In this document: in pieces, positions 7,892 to 16,739 of the stretch
How the letters are laid out: each line of letters begins with the position of its first letter
How positions within the stretch are numbered: position 1 is the first letter of the stretch
Assembly: GCA_014379625.1 (NCBI GenBank)
Contig: JACMLJ010000061.1
Coordinates: 1 to 39,100 of the forward strand
Source of the DNA: Ferruginibacter sp.
GTDB lineage: Bacteria > Bacteroidota > Bacteroidia > Chitinophagales > Chitinophagaceae
DNA length: 39,100 bases
Reading direction: 5' to 3'
The notes under the pieces: model-generated
The model's database searches: none
What the model saw: the letters and a program-made list of their open reading frames with translations, nothing else
What the model was told of the DNA's origin: nothing
Position numbers and translations under genes: made by a program

Positions 7892-8113
7892 ATGAAAAAA
7901 TGGATCATGGGTGCCTGCTTTGCAATATCAATGGCGGGCATTTCATTTGTGCTGTTTGCTGCCCCTACAATCTTTCAGCAGGGCAATATCATTTACAATG
8001 CAATGAGTTTTCAAAAAAAGTTTGCAATCAACCAGTCATTTTTCACCATTCATTTTTACAGCATCAATCCAATGAGAATGAATCCAGCGCGGGCGGGGAT
8101 ATCATTCATATAA
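7892..8113 (+). CDS. Small ORF with signal-like N-terminus between nuoJ and nuoK
   Basis: The frame encodes 73 aa in the 262-base space between nuoJ and nuoK, where Bacteroidota normally have nothing. It opens with a positively charged start and hydrophobic helix (MKKWIMGACFAISMAGISFVLFAA), like a signal peptide or membrane anchor. The C-terminal part contains NPMRMNPARAG, which resembles the N-terminal NPLxxNPAxxG motif of PorP/SprF proteins (compare NSPLTTNPANTG in the protein encoded at 29316). It stops just after that motif. It could be a small membrane protein of the operon, a truncated PorP/SprF remnant, or a chance frame. An overlapping frame at 7888-8124 is less protein-like. Confidence 0.35.
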   Translation: MKKWIMGACFAISMAGISFVLFAAPTIFQQGNIIYNAMSFQKKFAINQSFFTIHFYSINPMRMNPARAGISFI

Positions 8114-8128
8114 ATCAACAATAAGTAT

Positions 8129-8458
8129 ATGCCGGTATATTATTACATATTTTTAGCAGTAGCACTATTCAGTATCGGGGTAATAGGAGTACTCATCCGT
8201 AGAAATATGATTATAATATTTATGTGTGTTGAGCTAATGTTGAACGCCGCCAATTTATTGCTGGTGGCATTTTCAAAAATGCACCAGCAGGTACTCGGAG
8301 ATATTAAACCAACCGCCGCCAGTGATGCACAGGTATTTGTATTTTTTATAATGGTGGTGGCAGCGGCAGAAGTAACGGTAGGCCTGGCCATCATTGTTAT
8401 GTTGTATAGAAACACGCATTCGGTGGATGTGAATTTTTTGAACAGGTTGAAGAATTAA
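8129..8458 (+). CDS. nuoK: NADH-quinone oxidoreductase subunit K
   Basis: This small antiporter-related subunit has three transmembrane helices in 109 aa and lies in the membrane arm of complex I. Conserved features are the [25 protein letters not shown] segment (residues about 21-45), whose glutamate in helix 2 is needed for proton pumping, and [13 protein letters not shown] with a second membrane glutamate near residue 73. The ATG at 8129 follows the small ORF by 15 bases. Confidence 0.96.
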   Translation: MPVYYYIFLAVALFSIGVIGVLIRRNMIIIFMCVELMLNAANLLLVAFSKMHQQVLGDIKPTAASDAQVFVFFIMVVAAAEVTVGLAIIVMLYRNTHSVDVNFLNRLKN

Positions 8459-8464
8459 ATCTCC

Positions 8465-8490
8465 ATCCCCGCGGCCGCCGGGAGTATGGG
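8465..8490. repeat. GC-rich palindromic element after nuoK
   Basis: The element begins ATCCCC, has the core palindrome GCGGCCGC (8471-8478), and ends CGGGAGTATGGG. In a very AT-rich surrounding it is a conspicuous GC island. Its layout (ATCCC, a palindrome, GGG, a short spacer, GGG) resembles the elements at 8553 and 11984, suggesting a REP-like family. Confidence 0.35.
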
Positions 8491-8526
8491 AGTAGAATTA
8501 TAATTGAATAAATTTTAATAAAAAAA

Positions 8527-8547
8527 CTACATGCTAAAAAAATGTAG
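8527..8547. repeat. AT-rich hairpin upstream of nuoL
   Basis: CTACAT (8527-8532) and ATGTAG (8542-8547) pair perfectly around a 9-base A-rich loop. It stands 30 bases before the nuoL start and just before a second, GC-rich hairpin. No T tract follows. Confidence 0.35.
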
Positions 8548-8552
8548 ATAAA

Positions 8553-8575
8553 ATCCCCGTTCAGGGGTTAGGGGC
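8553..8575. repeat. GC-rich palindrome directly before the nuoL start
   Basis: CCCC and GGGG pair around GTTCA (8555-8567), and a second GGGGC follows at 8571-8575, just before the ATG at 8578. The unit ATCCC...TCAGG...GGGGC is shared with the element before nuoN at 11984-12007. Hairpin formation would place a stem within about 11 bases of the start codon, so an effect on nuoL translation is possible. Confidence 0.45.
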
Positions 8576-8577
8576 TT

Positions 8578-10476
8578 ATGAATAATTCATTACAAATAGT
8601 TTGGTTGATACCGTTTTTGCCGTTGATTGGTTTTTTGATCAATGGATTGGGTAGAAATAATTTATCCAAAACACTTGCCGGCCTTATCGGCAGTGGCGTA
8701 ATACTGGCTTCTTTCCTGATCAGTGTATACGTGTTTTTTATTGTAAAAGATGGCAATACGCACCTTGCTCATTATTTTGATTTCATTAATACTGCCTCCA
8801 TTAAAGTGGGATTTGATTTCCAGGTCGATCAACTGTCTTCCCTTTTCTTATTGATCATAACAGGCGTTGGCTTTTTAATACATGTATACTCCACTTCCTA
8901 CATGCAGGCAGAAGAACCAAAGGATTTTGCGAAATATTTCTCCTTTCTGAACCTGTTTGTCTTCTCTATGTTGCTGCTGGTAATGGGCGGCAATTACATC
9001 ATTATGTTCATTGGATGGGAAGGCGTTGGATTATGTTCTTACCTGTTGATTGGCTACTGGTTTAAAAATAACGACTATAATAACGCGGCAAAAAAGGCTT
9101 TCATCATGAACCGGATAGGTGACCTTGGGTTTTTGCTTGCTGTATTTTGGTTACTGGCTAAACTCGGCACAGCCGATTATCATGAAGTGTTTGCCAATAC
9201 AGCTAAACTAACTGCTTTTGATATAACCGGTATCACCCTGTTATTATTTGTAGGTGCCACCGGTAAAAGTGCGCAGATCCCGCTGTACACCTGGCTGCCT
9301 GATGCGATGGCGGGCCCCACCCCGGTAAGTGCATTGATACATGCCGCTACAATGGTTACCGCGGGTATTTATATGATCGCCCGCAGCAATATTTTATTTA
9401 CCATGGCCCCGGCTACTCAAACCGTAGTGGCAATCATTGGGCTTGCCACAGCAATTCTTGCTGCCACCATCGCCCTAAAACAAAATGATATTAAAAAAGT
9501 ACTGGCATACTCCACGGTTAGCCAGTTAGGGTATATGTTTTTGGGATTAGGCGTAGGCGCCTATACCGGTGCCGTTTTTCATGTAATGACACATGCATTT
9601 TTTAAAGCATTATTATTTCTTGGGGCAGGTAGCGTGATACATGCAATGGGCGGCGAACAGGATATGCGGAACATGGGTGGATTAAAAAAACACATGAGCA
9701 TCACTCATATAACTTTCTTATTGGGTTGTTTGGCTATTGCAGGAATGCCGCCATTCTCCGGGTTCTTTTCCAAAGATGAAATTCTGGCCGCTGCGTTTGC
9801 AAAAAACCCGGCTTTCTGGGTGATAGGCGTGTTGGGCGCTTTGATGACTGCCTTCTACATGTTCCGTTTGTATGCAATGACATTCCAGGGAAAATTCAGG
9901 GGAACAACCGAACAGGAACATCATTTACATGAAAGTCCTGCCGCTATCACTTTCCCTTTAATTATACTGGCGATTTTGGCTGTAATTGGAGGGTGGATCG
10001 GCATACCTGAAATCTTCATGCAGGGTGGGCACCGACTGGAGGCCTTTCTTGAACCCATTTTCACACAAAGCAATGTTATTGCGGCAAAGCACGAAATGCC
10101 GCATGTTACGGAATATACGCTGATGGCGATATCAGTTCTGGCGGCTTTGATTGCATTGGTATACGCCTGGAATAAATTCAGTAAATATCAAAAAACCAGC
10201 ACCGAAGAAGCAGGCATTGGAAAAGTATTGGCGAATAAATGGTACGTAGATGAATTGTACGAAGCAATATTTGTAAAACCATTACAATCATTAACAGCTT
10301 TCCTTACCAATATTATTGAAAAAAATATCATTGATGGTTTTGTTAACGGGGTTGGCAAAGCAGTAAATTATGGAAGCCGGCAGATCAGGTTGTTGCAGAA
10401 TGGACTCGTTGGAACCTATGTTCTGTTAATGGTGCTTGGTATTTTAATATTATTTATTATTCAATTGTTTTTGTAA
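8578..10476 (+). CDS. nuoL: NADH-quinone oxidoreductase subunit L
   Basis: This is the distal proton-pumping subunit of complex I, related to Mrp antiporters, with a long lateral helix. About sixteen hydrophobic helices are visible in 632 aa. Family signatures include IGWEGVGLCSYLLIGYW near residue 147, MNRIGDLGF, LLFVGATGKSAQIPLYTWLPDAMAGPTPVSALIHAATMVTAG near residues 221-262 (including the key Lys and His residues), and KVLAYSTVSQLGYMFLGLG. The C-terminal part (about 530-632) contains the amphipathic lateral helix and the last membrane helix. The ATG at 8578 is preceded by a GC-rich hairpin. It ends 12 bases before nuoM. Confidence 0.97.
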   Translation: MNNSLQIVWLIPFLPLIGFLINGLGRNNLSKTLAGLIGSGVILASFLISVYVFFIVKDGNTHLAHYFDFINTASIKVGFDFQVDQLSSLFLLIITGVGFLIHVYSTSYMQAEEPKDFAKYFSFLNLFVFSMLLLVMGGNYIIMFIGWEGVGLCSYLLIGYWFKNNDYNNAAKKAFIMNRIGDLGFLLAVFWLLAKLGTADYHEVFANTAKLTAFDITGITLLLFVGATGKSAQIPLYTWLPDAMAGPTPVSALIHAATMVTAGIYMIARSNILFTMAPATQTVVAIIGLATAILAATIALKQNDIKKVLAYSTVSQLGYMFLGLGVGAYTGAVFHVMTHAFFKALLFLGAGSVIHAMGGEQDMRNMGGLKKHMSITHITFLLGCLAIAGMPPFSGFFSKDEILAAAFAKNPAFWVIGVLGALMTAFYMFRLYAMTFQGKFRGTTEQEHHLHESPAAITFPLIILAILAVIGGWIGIPEIFMQGGHRLEAFLEPIFTQSNVIAAKHEMPHVTEYTLMAISVLAALIALVYAWNKFSKYQKTSTEEAGIGKVLANKWYVDELYEAIFVKPLQSLTAFLTNIIEKNIIDGFVNGVGKAVNYGSRQIRLLQNGLVGTYVLLMVLGILILFIIQLFL

Positions 10477-10488
10477 AATATATTCCTG

Positions 10489-11967
10489 ATGTTTGGTAAT
10501 GACATAACGATCCCTCATTTATTAATCTTCTTTCCGTTGGTAGCGGGACTTATTACTTTTTTCATTAAGAAAGACGCATCCGTAAAAGCATGGAGTTTAT
10601 TTTCCGCCATTATTACTTTATTCATATCATTTGCAAGTCTTTATTATCGTAACAACACTGCATTAAGCGGCCTGGCTTTTAATTATGAATGGCTGAAGTA
10701 TATGGGCGCCAGTTTTTCTGTCAGTTTAGATGGTATGGGCCGGTTACTCACCTTTTTAACCGCCCTTTGTTTTCCTGTTATTTTTATTGCCACTTTTAAA
10801 ACTTTGTATAAAAATCCAAAAGCCTTTTATGGCTTAATGTTGTTATCACAGGCCGGGTTGATGGGGGTATTTCTTTCAACGGATGCCTTGTTATTTTATT
10901 TCTTTTGGGAACTGGCACTAATCCCGGTTTACTTTTTATGCAGCCGTTGGGGTGGCGAAAAAAGAATACCCGCAACATTTAAATTTTTCATTTACACATT
11001 TACCGGCTCATTGTTAATGCTGATCGGGATAATTTATGTTTACCTCCACACAGGCGCTACGCCCTATTCGGATCATAGCTTTTCTATGCAGGCTTTTCAT
11101 TCAGTTTCATTAATGCCATCTCAGCAAAACTGGTTGTTTTGGTTATTCTTTATTGCCTTTGCGGTTAAAATGCCCGTCTTCCCTTTTCATACCTGGCAGC
11201 CGGACACTTACGAACAATCAGCTACCGCCGTTACAATGGTATTAAGCGGGGTAATGGTAAAGATGGGGTTATTTGGGGTGATACGTTGGTTACTGCCATT
11301 GTTTCCTGCTGCAGTCGCCAGGTTTGATAATATAGTAATTGTTTTATCGGTGATAGGAATGATTTACGCCAGTATGATTGCGATCAAACAAGATGACCTG
11401 AAACGCCTCGTTGCTTATTCTTCAATTGCGCATATTGGCTTAATGTGTGCTGCAATTTTTACCCTGCAGCAAATTGCTCTCGAAGGTGTGATGATACAAA
11501 TGTTTAGTCATGGTATCAATATTATTGGAATGTGGATTGTAATTGACTTAATTGAAAAGCAAACTGGTACACGAAAAATATCTCAACTGGGAGGAGTTTC
11601 GCAGAAAGCGCCGGTATTAACGATCCTGCTGGTGGTGATAGCTCTTGCCAATATAGCATTGCCCCTGACCAATGCCTTTGTCGGTGAGTTATTAATGTTT
11701 AGCGGCCTGTTTAAGTTTAGTTTCTGGTACACAGCCATCGCAGGTTTAAGCATAATACTGGCGGCAGTATATACTTTGGCAATGGTTCAAAAAGTTTTTT
11801 ATGGAACTACCAATCCGTTAACTGCTACAATGAACGAAATTTCATGGAATGAAAAAATGATACTGAGTGTTATTGTGATAATAATATTGATGACAGGTGT
11901 TTATCCACAACCGTTTTTCAATTTAACAAAAGATACAATAGCAACAATTATTACAAGTTTTAAATAA
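10489..11967 (+). CDS. nuoM: NADH-quinone oxidoreductase subunit M
   Basis: This antiporter-like proton-pumping subunit sits between NuoL and NuoN in the membrane arm. About fourteen helices are visible in 492 aa. Signatures are FYFFWELALIPVYFL near residue 136 with the conserved glutamate, KMPVFPFHTWQPDTYEQSATAVTMVLSGVMVKMG near residues 227-260, and KQDDLKRLVAYSSIAHIGLM near residue 300. The length is normal. It starts 12 bases after nuoL and ends 46 bases before nuoN. Confidence 0.97.
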   Translation: MFGNDITIPHLLIFFPLVAGLITFFIKKDASVKAWSLFSAIITLFISFASLYYRNNTALSGLAFNYEWLKYMGASFSVSLDGMGRLLTFLTALCFPVIFIATFKTLYKNPKAFYGLMLLSQAGLMGVFLSTDALLFYFFWELALIPVYFLCSRWGGEKRIPATFKFFIYTFTGSLLMLIGIIYVYLHTGATPYSDHSFSMQAFHSVSLMPSQQNWLFWLFFIAFAVKMPVFPFHTWQPDTYEQSATAVTMVLSGVMVKMGLFGVIRWLLPLFPAAVARFDNIVIVLSVIGMIYASMIAIKQDDLKRLVAYSSIAHIGLMCAAIFTLQQIALEGVMIQMFSHGINIIGMWIVIDLIEKQTGTRKISQLGGVSQKAPVLTILLVVIALANIALPLTNAFVGELLMFSGLFKFSFWYTAIAGLSIILAAVYTLAMVQKVFYGTTNPLTATMNEISWNEKMILSVIVIIILMTGVYPQPFFNLTKDTIATIITSFK

Positions 11968-11983
11968 TAGTGATTTTAAATTA

Positions 11984-12007
11984 ATCCCGCCTCAGGCGGA
12001 ACGGGGC
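11984..12007. repeat. GC-rich palindrome before the nuoN start
   Basis: CCGCC and GGCGG pair perfectly around TCA (11987-11999), followed by ACGGGGC. The ATG of nuoN is at 12014. The element aligns with the one before nuoL: both have ATCCC, a stem with TCA in or next to the loop, and a closing GGGGC. This looks like a short interspersed palindromic repeat. Confidence 0.45.
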
Positions 12008-12013
12008 GACAAT

Positions 12014-13423
12014 ATGAATGCAATTATATTAACAGCAATCTGGGGAATCATACTGATGTTTGGAGGCGTATTCTTCAAAAATAAGGCTACGCCTAAATAT
12101 TGGGCTATTGCAGGTCTTGTGGCAATCATTATAGCCAACTGTCTTGAATTGCAATCCGGCGAACCATTCTTTGCAATAAATGTCAGTAATATGCTGTCAT
12201 TTAACAGCTTTAATTTAACTTTTATTGCGGTTGCATTGAGTTGTACATTGTTATACTTTTTATTAAGTGGGAGGGATATTGAAAAAGTAGGTGCCAACAC
12301 ACCTGAATATTTCGCCCTGATATTTTTTGTGTTGTGCGGGGTTTGCCTTGCAGCTACATTTAACACACTGCTCATCTTATTTCTGGGTATTGAGATAATG
12401 TCGATACCACTTTATATTTTAACCGGTAGTGATAAACGCAATTTAAAAAGTAATGAGGCTGCTTTAAAATATTTTTTGATGGGCGCATTCTCTACCGGTA
12501 TCATGCTGATGGGGATTGCTTTTTTATACGGGGGTAATAGCGAAGGGTCATTCTTTATTAATAACATCAATCTGGGCGAAGGTAAGATGCCGGTAATGAT
12601 TGCAATAGGAATGGTATTTTTAATGATTTCCATGTCATTTAAAGTGTCGGCCGCCCCCTTTCATTTCTGGACGCCCGATGTGTACGATGGAGCTCCCACT
12701 GTTTTCACTTCATTTATGGCAACGATCGTTAAGGTGGGCGGGTTCATTGCCTTTATCCGTTTATTTGAAAACTCCTTTGGTAAAGTACACGGGCAGTGGC
12801 AAATGTTGATTGCTGTAATTACTGCGGCAACCTTATTTATTGGCAACCTAACTGCGGTTTTTCAACAAAGTGTAAAACGGATGTTAGCCTATTCAAGTAT
12901 TGCCCAGGCCGGTTTTATGTTACTGGCAATTTTTGCTTTAAATGACACGGCCAAAGAGGGGTTGATTTTATATTCAGCGGCATATAGTTTAGCTACTATC
13001 GGTTTATTTGCAATACTGATTAAAATGCACGACTATACTATTGACGGTTTTAACGGGTTGGGAAAACAACAACCGGTATTGGCAGTTACGGCAACCATAT
13101 TTTTGTTATCCCTTACAGGTATCCCCCTTACAGCAGGTTTTCAAAGTAAATTTTTTATGTTGATGGCTGCGCTTAGGGATGGTCATCAGCACTGGCTGGT
13201 TTTATTTGCTGTATTGTGTGCTGCAGTGAGTGCGTATTACTATTTTAAGATCATACAGGCTATGTTCTTCAAAGAAGGTAGTCAGGATGTAAAAGACCAT
13301 GGTTCAATTGCCTTAGGAGAAAATATTACGCCTGCTTTTAAGTTACTGCTTATTATCACCGCAGTACTAATCATAGTTTTGGGCTTATTCCCCTGGCTGA
13401 TAACAGAATGGTTGCATTATTAA
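12014..13423 (+). CDS. nuoN: NADH-quinone oxidoreductase subunit N
   Basis: This is the antiporter-like proton-pumping subunit closest to NuoK. About fourteen helices are visible in 469 aa. Signatures are FLGIEIMSIPLYILTG near residue 124, ALKYFLMGAFSTGIMLMG, FKVSAAPFHFWTPDVYDGAPTVFTSFMATIVKVGGF near residues 210-245, and VKRMLAYSSIAQAGFML near residue 284. It is the last gene of the complex I cluster. A 168-base gap follows before a separate transcription unit. Confidence 0.97.
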   Translation: MNAIILTAIWGIILMFGGVFFKNKATPKYWAIAGLVAIIIANCLELQSGEPFFAINVSNMLSFNSFNLTFIAVALSCTLLYFLLSGRDIEKVGANTPEYFALIFFVLCGVCLAATFNTLLILFLGIEIMSIPLYILTGSDKRNLKSNEAALKYFLMGAFSTGIMLMGIAFLYGGNSEGSFFINNINLGEGKMPVMIAIGMVFLMISMSFKVSAAPFHFWTPDVYDGAPTVFTSFMATIVKVGGFIAFIRLFENSFGKVHGQWQMLIAVITAATLFIGNLTAVFQQSVKRMLAYSSIAQAGFMLLAIFALNDTAKEGLILYSAAYSLATIGLFAILIKMHDYTIDGFNGLGKQQPVLAVTATIFLLSLTGIPLTAGFQSKFFMLMAALRDGHQHWLVLFAVLCAAVSAYYYFKIIQAMFFKEGSQDVKDHGSIALGENITPAFKLLLIITAVLIIVLGLFPWLITEWLHY

Positions 13424-13566
13424 ATCGCCAGGCTTCATCGGAATCGGGTAAGAATTGATTTACCTGTTTTTATGGATTGCCTGAAATTTCAATCTTGAAT
13501 ACCTTTTCTGCCGGTTTATTTATTACAAAATATAAACTTTTATCGTAGCAAGTAGTTTTTCGGAAT

Positions 13567-13574
13567 TAACTTTA
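13567..13574 (+). promoter_or_regulatory. Candidate -7 element of the ABC permease gene
   Basis: TAACTTTA differs from the Bacteroidota -7 consensus TAnnTTTG only in the last base. It is 17 bases before the ATG at 13592, so the leader would be about 12 bases. No clear -33 TTTG was found. The same 8-mer lies just before the VWA gene at 37040. Confidence 0.35.
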
Positions 13575-13591
13575 GTTTCAATTATAGTTCC

Positions 13592-14875
13592 ATGAAGACA
13601 GTAGATTCCATTGCACTCTCCTATAATACTATTAAAGGTAACCGGTTACGTACCGCAATTACGGTAATTATTATAGCATTGGGTATTATGGCATTGATAG
13701 CCATTATAACTGCCGTTGAAGCCGTTAACCAGAGCCTTACAAAAAGCTTTTCCACTATGGGGGCCAATGCATTCAGCATCAGGTTTAAGGAACGCAATAT
13801 ACAATTTGGAGGCGGGCCAAACCGCGACAAAGCGAAAAAATCGAACCGTAAATCATTGGTATCTAAAAAATCGAGCGAAGGAAAACTGATCACTTTTGAT
13901 GAGGCAAGGACATTTAAAAACCTGTATACTTTTCCCGCCAAGGTTGGAATCGCCTTAGCCGGCCCGGGTGGAGTCATAGTTAATACAGATACTAAAAAAA
14001 CAAACCCCGATATACGGGTGATAGGTGGTGATGAAAACTATTTACAGTTGAATGGATACGAATTGTCTTATGGCAGGGATTTTAATGAAACAGATGTGGA
14101 ATCCGGCAGAAGCGTGTGTGTAATAGGTAATGTAATAGCTCAAAAACTATTCGGTGATAATACCCAACGTGCTATTGATAAGATTATCAGCGTATCAAAT
14201 AATAAGTACAGGGTAATTGGTATTTTAAAAGATAAAGGTAGCAGCGCTTTTATGAATGCAGACAAAGTGATAATTACCACTTATAACAACATCCGTCGCA
14301 TTTACGGCTCCGAAAATAAATCTTACAATATAGCCATTATGGTAAATGATTTAAAGATGATGGATGTGGCAGTAGGAGAGGCAAAAGGTTCCTTTAGGCC
14401 GGTTCGTAAATTAGAGGTGAAAGAAGATGATAATTTTTACATAGATAAGAGTGACAGTATTGCTCAGTCATTGATGAAGAACTTAGGTTTCTTAAAGTAC
14501 GCTACATTGGCGATTGCACTGATTACCCTTATTGGAGCGGCTATTGGTTTAATGAATATCATGTTAGTTGCAGTTAACGAACGGACTAAAGAAATAGGTT
14601 TGATCAAATCCCTGGGGGGAAAAGCATCAGAAGTACGGGCCCAGTTTCTTTGGGAATCAATCCTTATAAGCCTGATGGGGGCGATAGTGGGCATTATATC
14701 TGGGATACTGTTTGGAAACATTGTTGCATTAATGCTAAAGACAGGTTTTGTGATCCCATGGGTATGGATTATTATCGGGGTATTAGTATGTTCTTTGGTC
14801 GGATTAGTGGCAGGCATTTACCCTGCTTATAAAGCTGCAAAACTAGACCCTATCGTAGCTTTGCGCTATGAATAG
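13592..14875 (+). CDS. ABC transporter permease, MacB/FtsX type
   Basis: The 427-aa protein has the four-helix MacB/FtsX plan: one helix near residues 20-42 ([20 protein letters not shown]), a large extracytoplasmic domain to about residue 290 (MacB_PCD type), then three helices near 300-325, 350-372 and 388-412. The FtsX signature runs through [31 protein letters not shown] and the end is [19 protein letters not shown], as in MacB permeases. Such proteins transmit ATP-driven motion across the inner membrane for lipoprotein or peptide export or signalling. No ATPase subunit lies next to it, so its partner must be encoded elsewhere. It appears to be a single-gene unit. Confidence 0.9.
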   Translation: MKTVDSIALSYNTIKGNRLRTAITVIIIALGIMALIAIITAVEAVNQSLTKSFSTMGANAFSIRFKERNIQFGGGPNRDKAKKSNRKSLVSKKSSEGKLITFDEARTFKNLYTFPAKVGIALAGPGGVIVNTDTKKTNPDIRVIGGDENYLQLNGYELSYGRDFNETDVESGRSVCVIGNVIAQKLFGDNTQRAIDKIISVSNNKYRVIGILKDKGSSAFMNADKVIITTYNNIRRIYGSENKSYNIAIMVNDLKMMDVAVGEAKGSFRPVRKLEVKEDDNFYIDKSDSIAQSLMKNLGFLKYATLAIALITLIGAAIGLMNIMLVAVNERTKEIGLIKSLGGKASEVRAQFLWESILISLMGAIVGIISGILFGNIVALMLKTGFVIPWVWIIIGVLVCSLVGLVAGIYPAYKAAKLDPIVALRYE

Positions 14876-15050
14876 TAAACATATTTTCCTTGCTGTTTTG
14901 GTTTTGAAAACTTCGGAATTCCTAAATCTGTACACGCCTTTTTAAAAAAGTTTGATTTTTTTTTAAGTGAGGTTGTTTATTGAATTAATTTATTAACTTG
15001 TGCATCACGAAAAAAAATTCTAATCATTTTTTGATTGTAGAAATAGTTTT

Positions 15051-15082
15051 TTTGCTTAGCATTGTAGAACGAAATATTTATT
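15051..15082 (+). promoter_or_regulatory. Candidate promoter of the exbB-tonB operon
   Basis: TTTG at 15051-15054 is followed after 20 bases by TATTTATT (15075-15082), which keeps six of eight positions of the -7 motif TAnnTTTG. The distance to the exbB ATG at 15123 leaves a leader of about 35 bases. This 247-base gap is otherwise AT-rich and shows no gene. Confidence 0.4.
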
Positions 15083-15122
15083 CAAACCTCATTTCACTTT
15101 AACACACTAAAAATCGAACGTT

Positions 15123-15980
15123 ATGGCAGAAACAAAAACAACTGCAAATGTAAAACCATCTACATCAGTACAGGTAAAAAAATCCAGTAATTCTATATCC
15201 TGGATTGCGCCGGTGGTTTGTATAGTCATTGGATATGTATTCTGGAGGTTTATTCTTGGCGATTCATCCGGATTTACCAAGCCAGCTTCAGGTGCGTTCT
15301 GGCCTGCACATGAGGGTCCAAAAGGAGCTTTAAATAAGATGTATTTGGGAGGTATTATCGTACCTGTGTTAATTGGATGCCTTTTAATTGTTATAACTTT
15401 TGTGATAGAGAGAATGTTAACTATTTCCAAGGCTACAGGTACGGGCAGCAATGCTGATTTTGTTCGTAAAGTACAATACCATCTTGCTAACAAAAACGTT
15501 GATGCTGCTTTGTCGGAATGTGATAAACAAAAAGGGTCAGTTGGAAATGTGATGAAAGCAGGATTGCACCGCTACAAGGAAATGATTAGTAACTCAGAAT
15601 TGTCTACAGATCAAAAAGTGATGGCTATTCAAAAGGAAGTGGAAGAAGCTACCTCACTTGAGTTGCCAATGTTGGAAAAAAACCTGGTATTCTTATCAAC
15701 GCTTGCTTCTGTTGCAACATTGATTGGTTTGTTAGGAACTGTGGTAGGTATGATCAAAGCATTTTCCGCCCTTGGGGAAGATTCTGGTGGAGGAGCTGCC
15801 GCAACCCAATTATCGGTAGGTATTTCTGAAGCATTATACAATACTGCGTTGGGGATTGGTACATCAGCGCTGGCGATAATATTTTATAACGTATTTACTA
15901 CACGCATTGATGGAATTACTTATGGTATTGATGAATCAGGTTTTACTTTAACTCAAAGTTTTGGATCACTTTACAAGTAA
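15123..15980 (+). CDS. exbB: MotA/TolQ/ExbB proton channel family protein
   Basis: This inner-membrane channel protein, with ExbD, uses the proton gradient to power TonB. Three main hydrophobic segments are visible at residues about 27-46 (WIAPVVCIVIGYVFWRFIL), 75-100 and 185-215, with a further one near 240-262. The family signature is TLASVATLIGLLGTVVGMIKAFSALG near residues 191-216, and the following AATQLSVGISEALYNTALGIG block is also typical. At 285 aa it is longer than Escherichia coli ExbB and has the extra N-terminal helix usual in Bacteroidota. It leads an exbB-exbD-exbD-tonB operon with gaps of about 50 bases. Confidence 0.94.
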   Translation: MAETKTTANVKPSTSVQVKKSSNSISWIAPVVCIVIGYVFWRFILGDSSGFTKPASGAFWPAHEGPKGALNKMYLGGIIVPVLIGCLLIVITFVIERMLTISKATGTGSNADFVRKVQYHLANKNVDAALSECDKQKGSVGNVMKAGLHRYKEMISNSELSTDQKVMAIQKEVEEATSLELPMLEKNLVFLSTLASVATLIGLLGTVVGMIKAFSALGEDSGGGAAATQLSVGISEALYNTALGIGTSALAIIFYNVFTTRIDGITYGIDESGFTLTQSFGSLYK

Positions 15981-16037
15981 TGGTATGGAAATCATAATCA
16001 GTCGCATCTAAAAGTAAAACAATAAAATTTCCTCAAA

Positions 16038-16691
16038 ATGCCAAAAGTTAAATTACCAAGAAAGAGCACGGCTGTTGATATGACCGCAATGTGTGATGTG
16101 GCTTTTTTGCTGTTGTCTTTTTTTATTCTGGCTACGAAAACTAAACCACCTGAAGCCGTAGCAGTTGTAACCCCAACATCAGTAGCCACAAAAATTGCTA
16201 AAGAAGATGCTATTTTAGTGACCCTCACTAAAGAAGGTAAAGTGTATTTAATGTTGGGTGATAAGTCGAAAAAAGAAGCCATACTTGAAGATGTTAATAC
16301 CACTAAAGCGCTGGGATTGTCGCCTGCGGAATTAACAAAGCTTAGAAAAATGGAATTTATTGGCATGCCTTTTAATAAAATTAAAAGCATGTTACAATTA
16401 ACTGAGCCCATGGAGCCAAAGAAGATGGAAGGGATTCCGATTGGGGATAGCGCTAACAATGAGCTAACTGATTGGATAGGTAGCGTGGTCCGTTCTTATT
16501 CAGGCGAAAGTATGGATAACCTTAATCTTTTGGTTAAGGGCGATAATGATTCTAAATACCCATCCTTTAAATTCATCAAGGATGCTTTTAAGCGCAATGA
16601 TATTTTTAAGTTTAAAATTGTTACAAACCCTGAAGGTATTCCTGCAGATTCAGAATTAGCCCTGAATCCTCCGGGGGCAGAAAAAAAATAA
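16038..16691 (+). CDS. exbD: Biopolymer transporter ExbD, first copy
   Basis: ExbD is the single-helix partner of ExbB. The N-terminal segment AVDMTAMCDVAFLLLSFFILAT (residues about 11-32) carries the membrane aspartate essential for proton flow. The remaining part is periplasmic. At 217 aa it is longer than typical ExbD (about 140), with an extended periplasmic domain. It differs clearly from the two other ExbD proteins nearby, which share [21 protein letters not shown]. It lies 57 bases after exbB and 48 before the second exbD. Confidence 0.9.
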   Translation: MPKVKLPRKSTAVDMTAMCDVAFLLLSFFILATKTKPPEAVAVVTPTSVATKIAKEDAILVTLTKEGKVYLMLGDKSKKEAILEDVNTTKALGLSPAELTKLRKMEFIGMPFNKIKSMLQLTEPMEPKKMEGIPIGDSANNELTDWIGSVVRSYSGESMDNLNLLVKGDNDSKYPSFKFIKDAFKRNDIFKFKIVTNPEGIPADSELALNPPGAEKK

Positions 16692-16739
16692 TTATCCCCA
16701 CTTTGCTCTTCCTAAATTGAGCAACTAAAATTTACTGAT

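Noticed and set aside
7888..8124. Overlapping frame beside the nuoJ-nuoK small ORF
   Set aside because: Rich in Cys, His and Asn with no hydrophobic plan; the frame starting at 7892 is more protein-like.
13424..13591. Terminator after nuoN
   Set aside because: No stem followed by a T tract was found in the gap.
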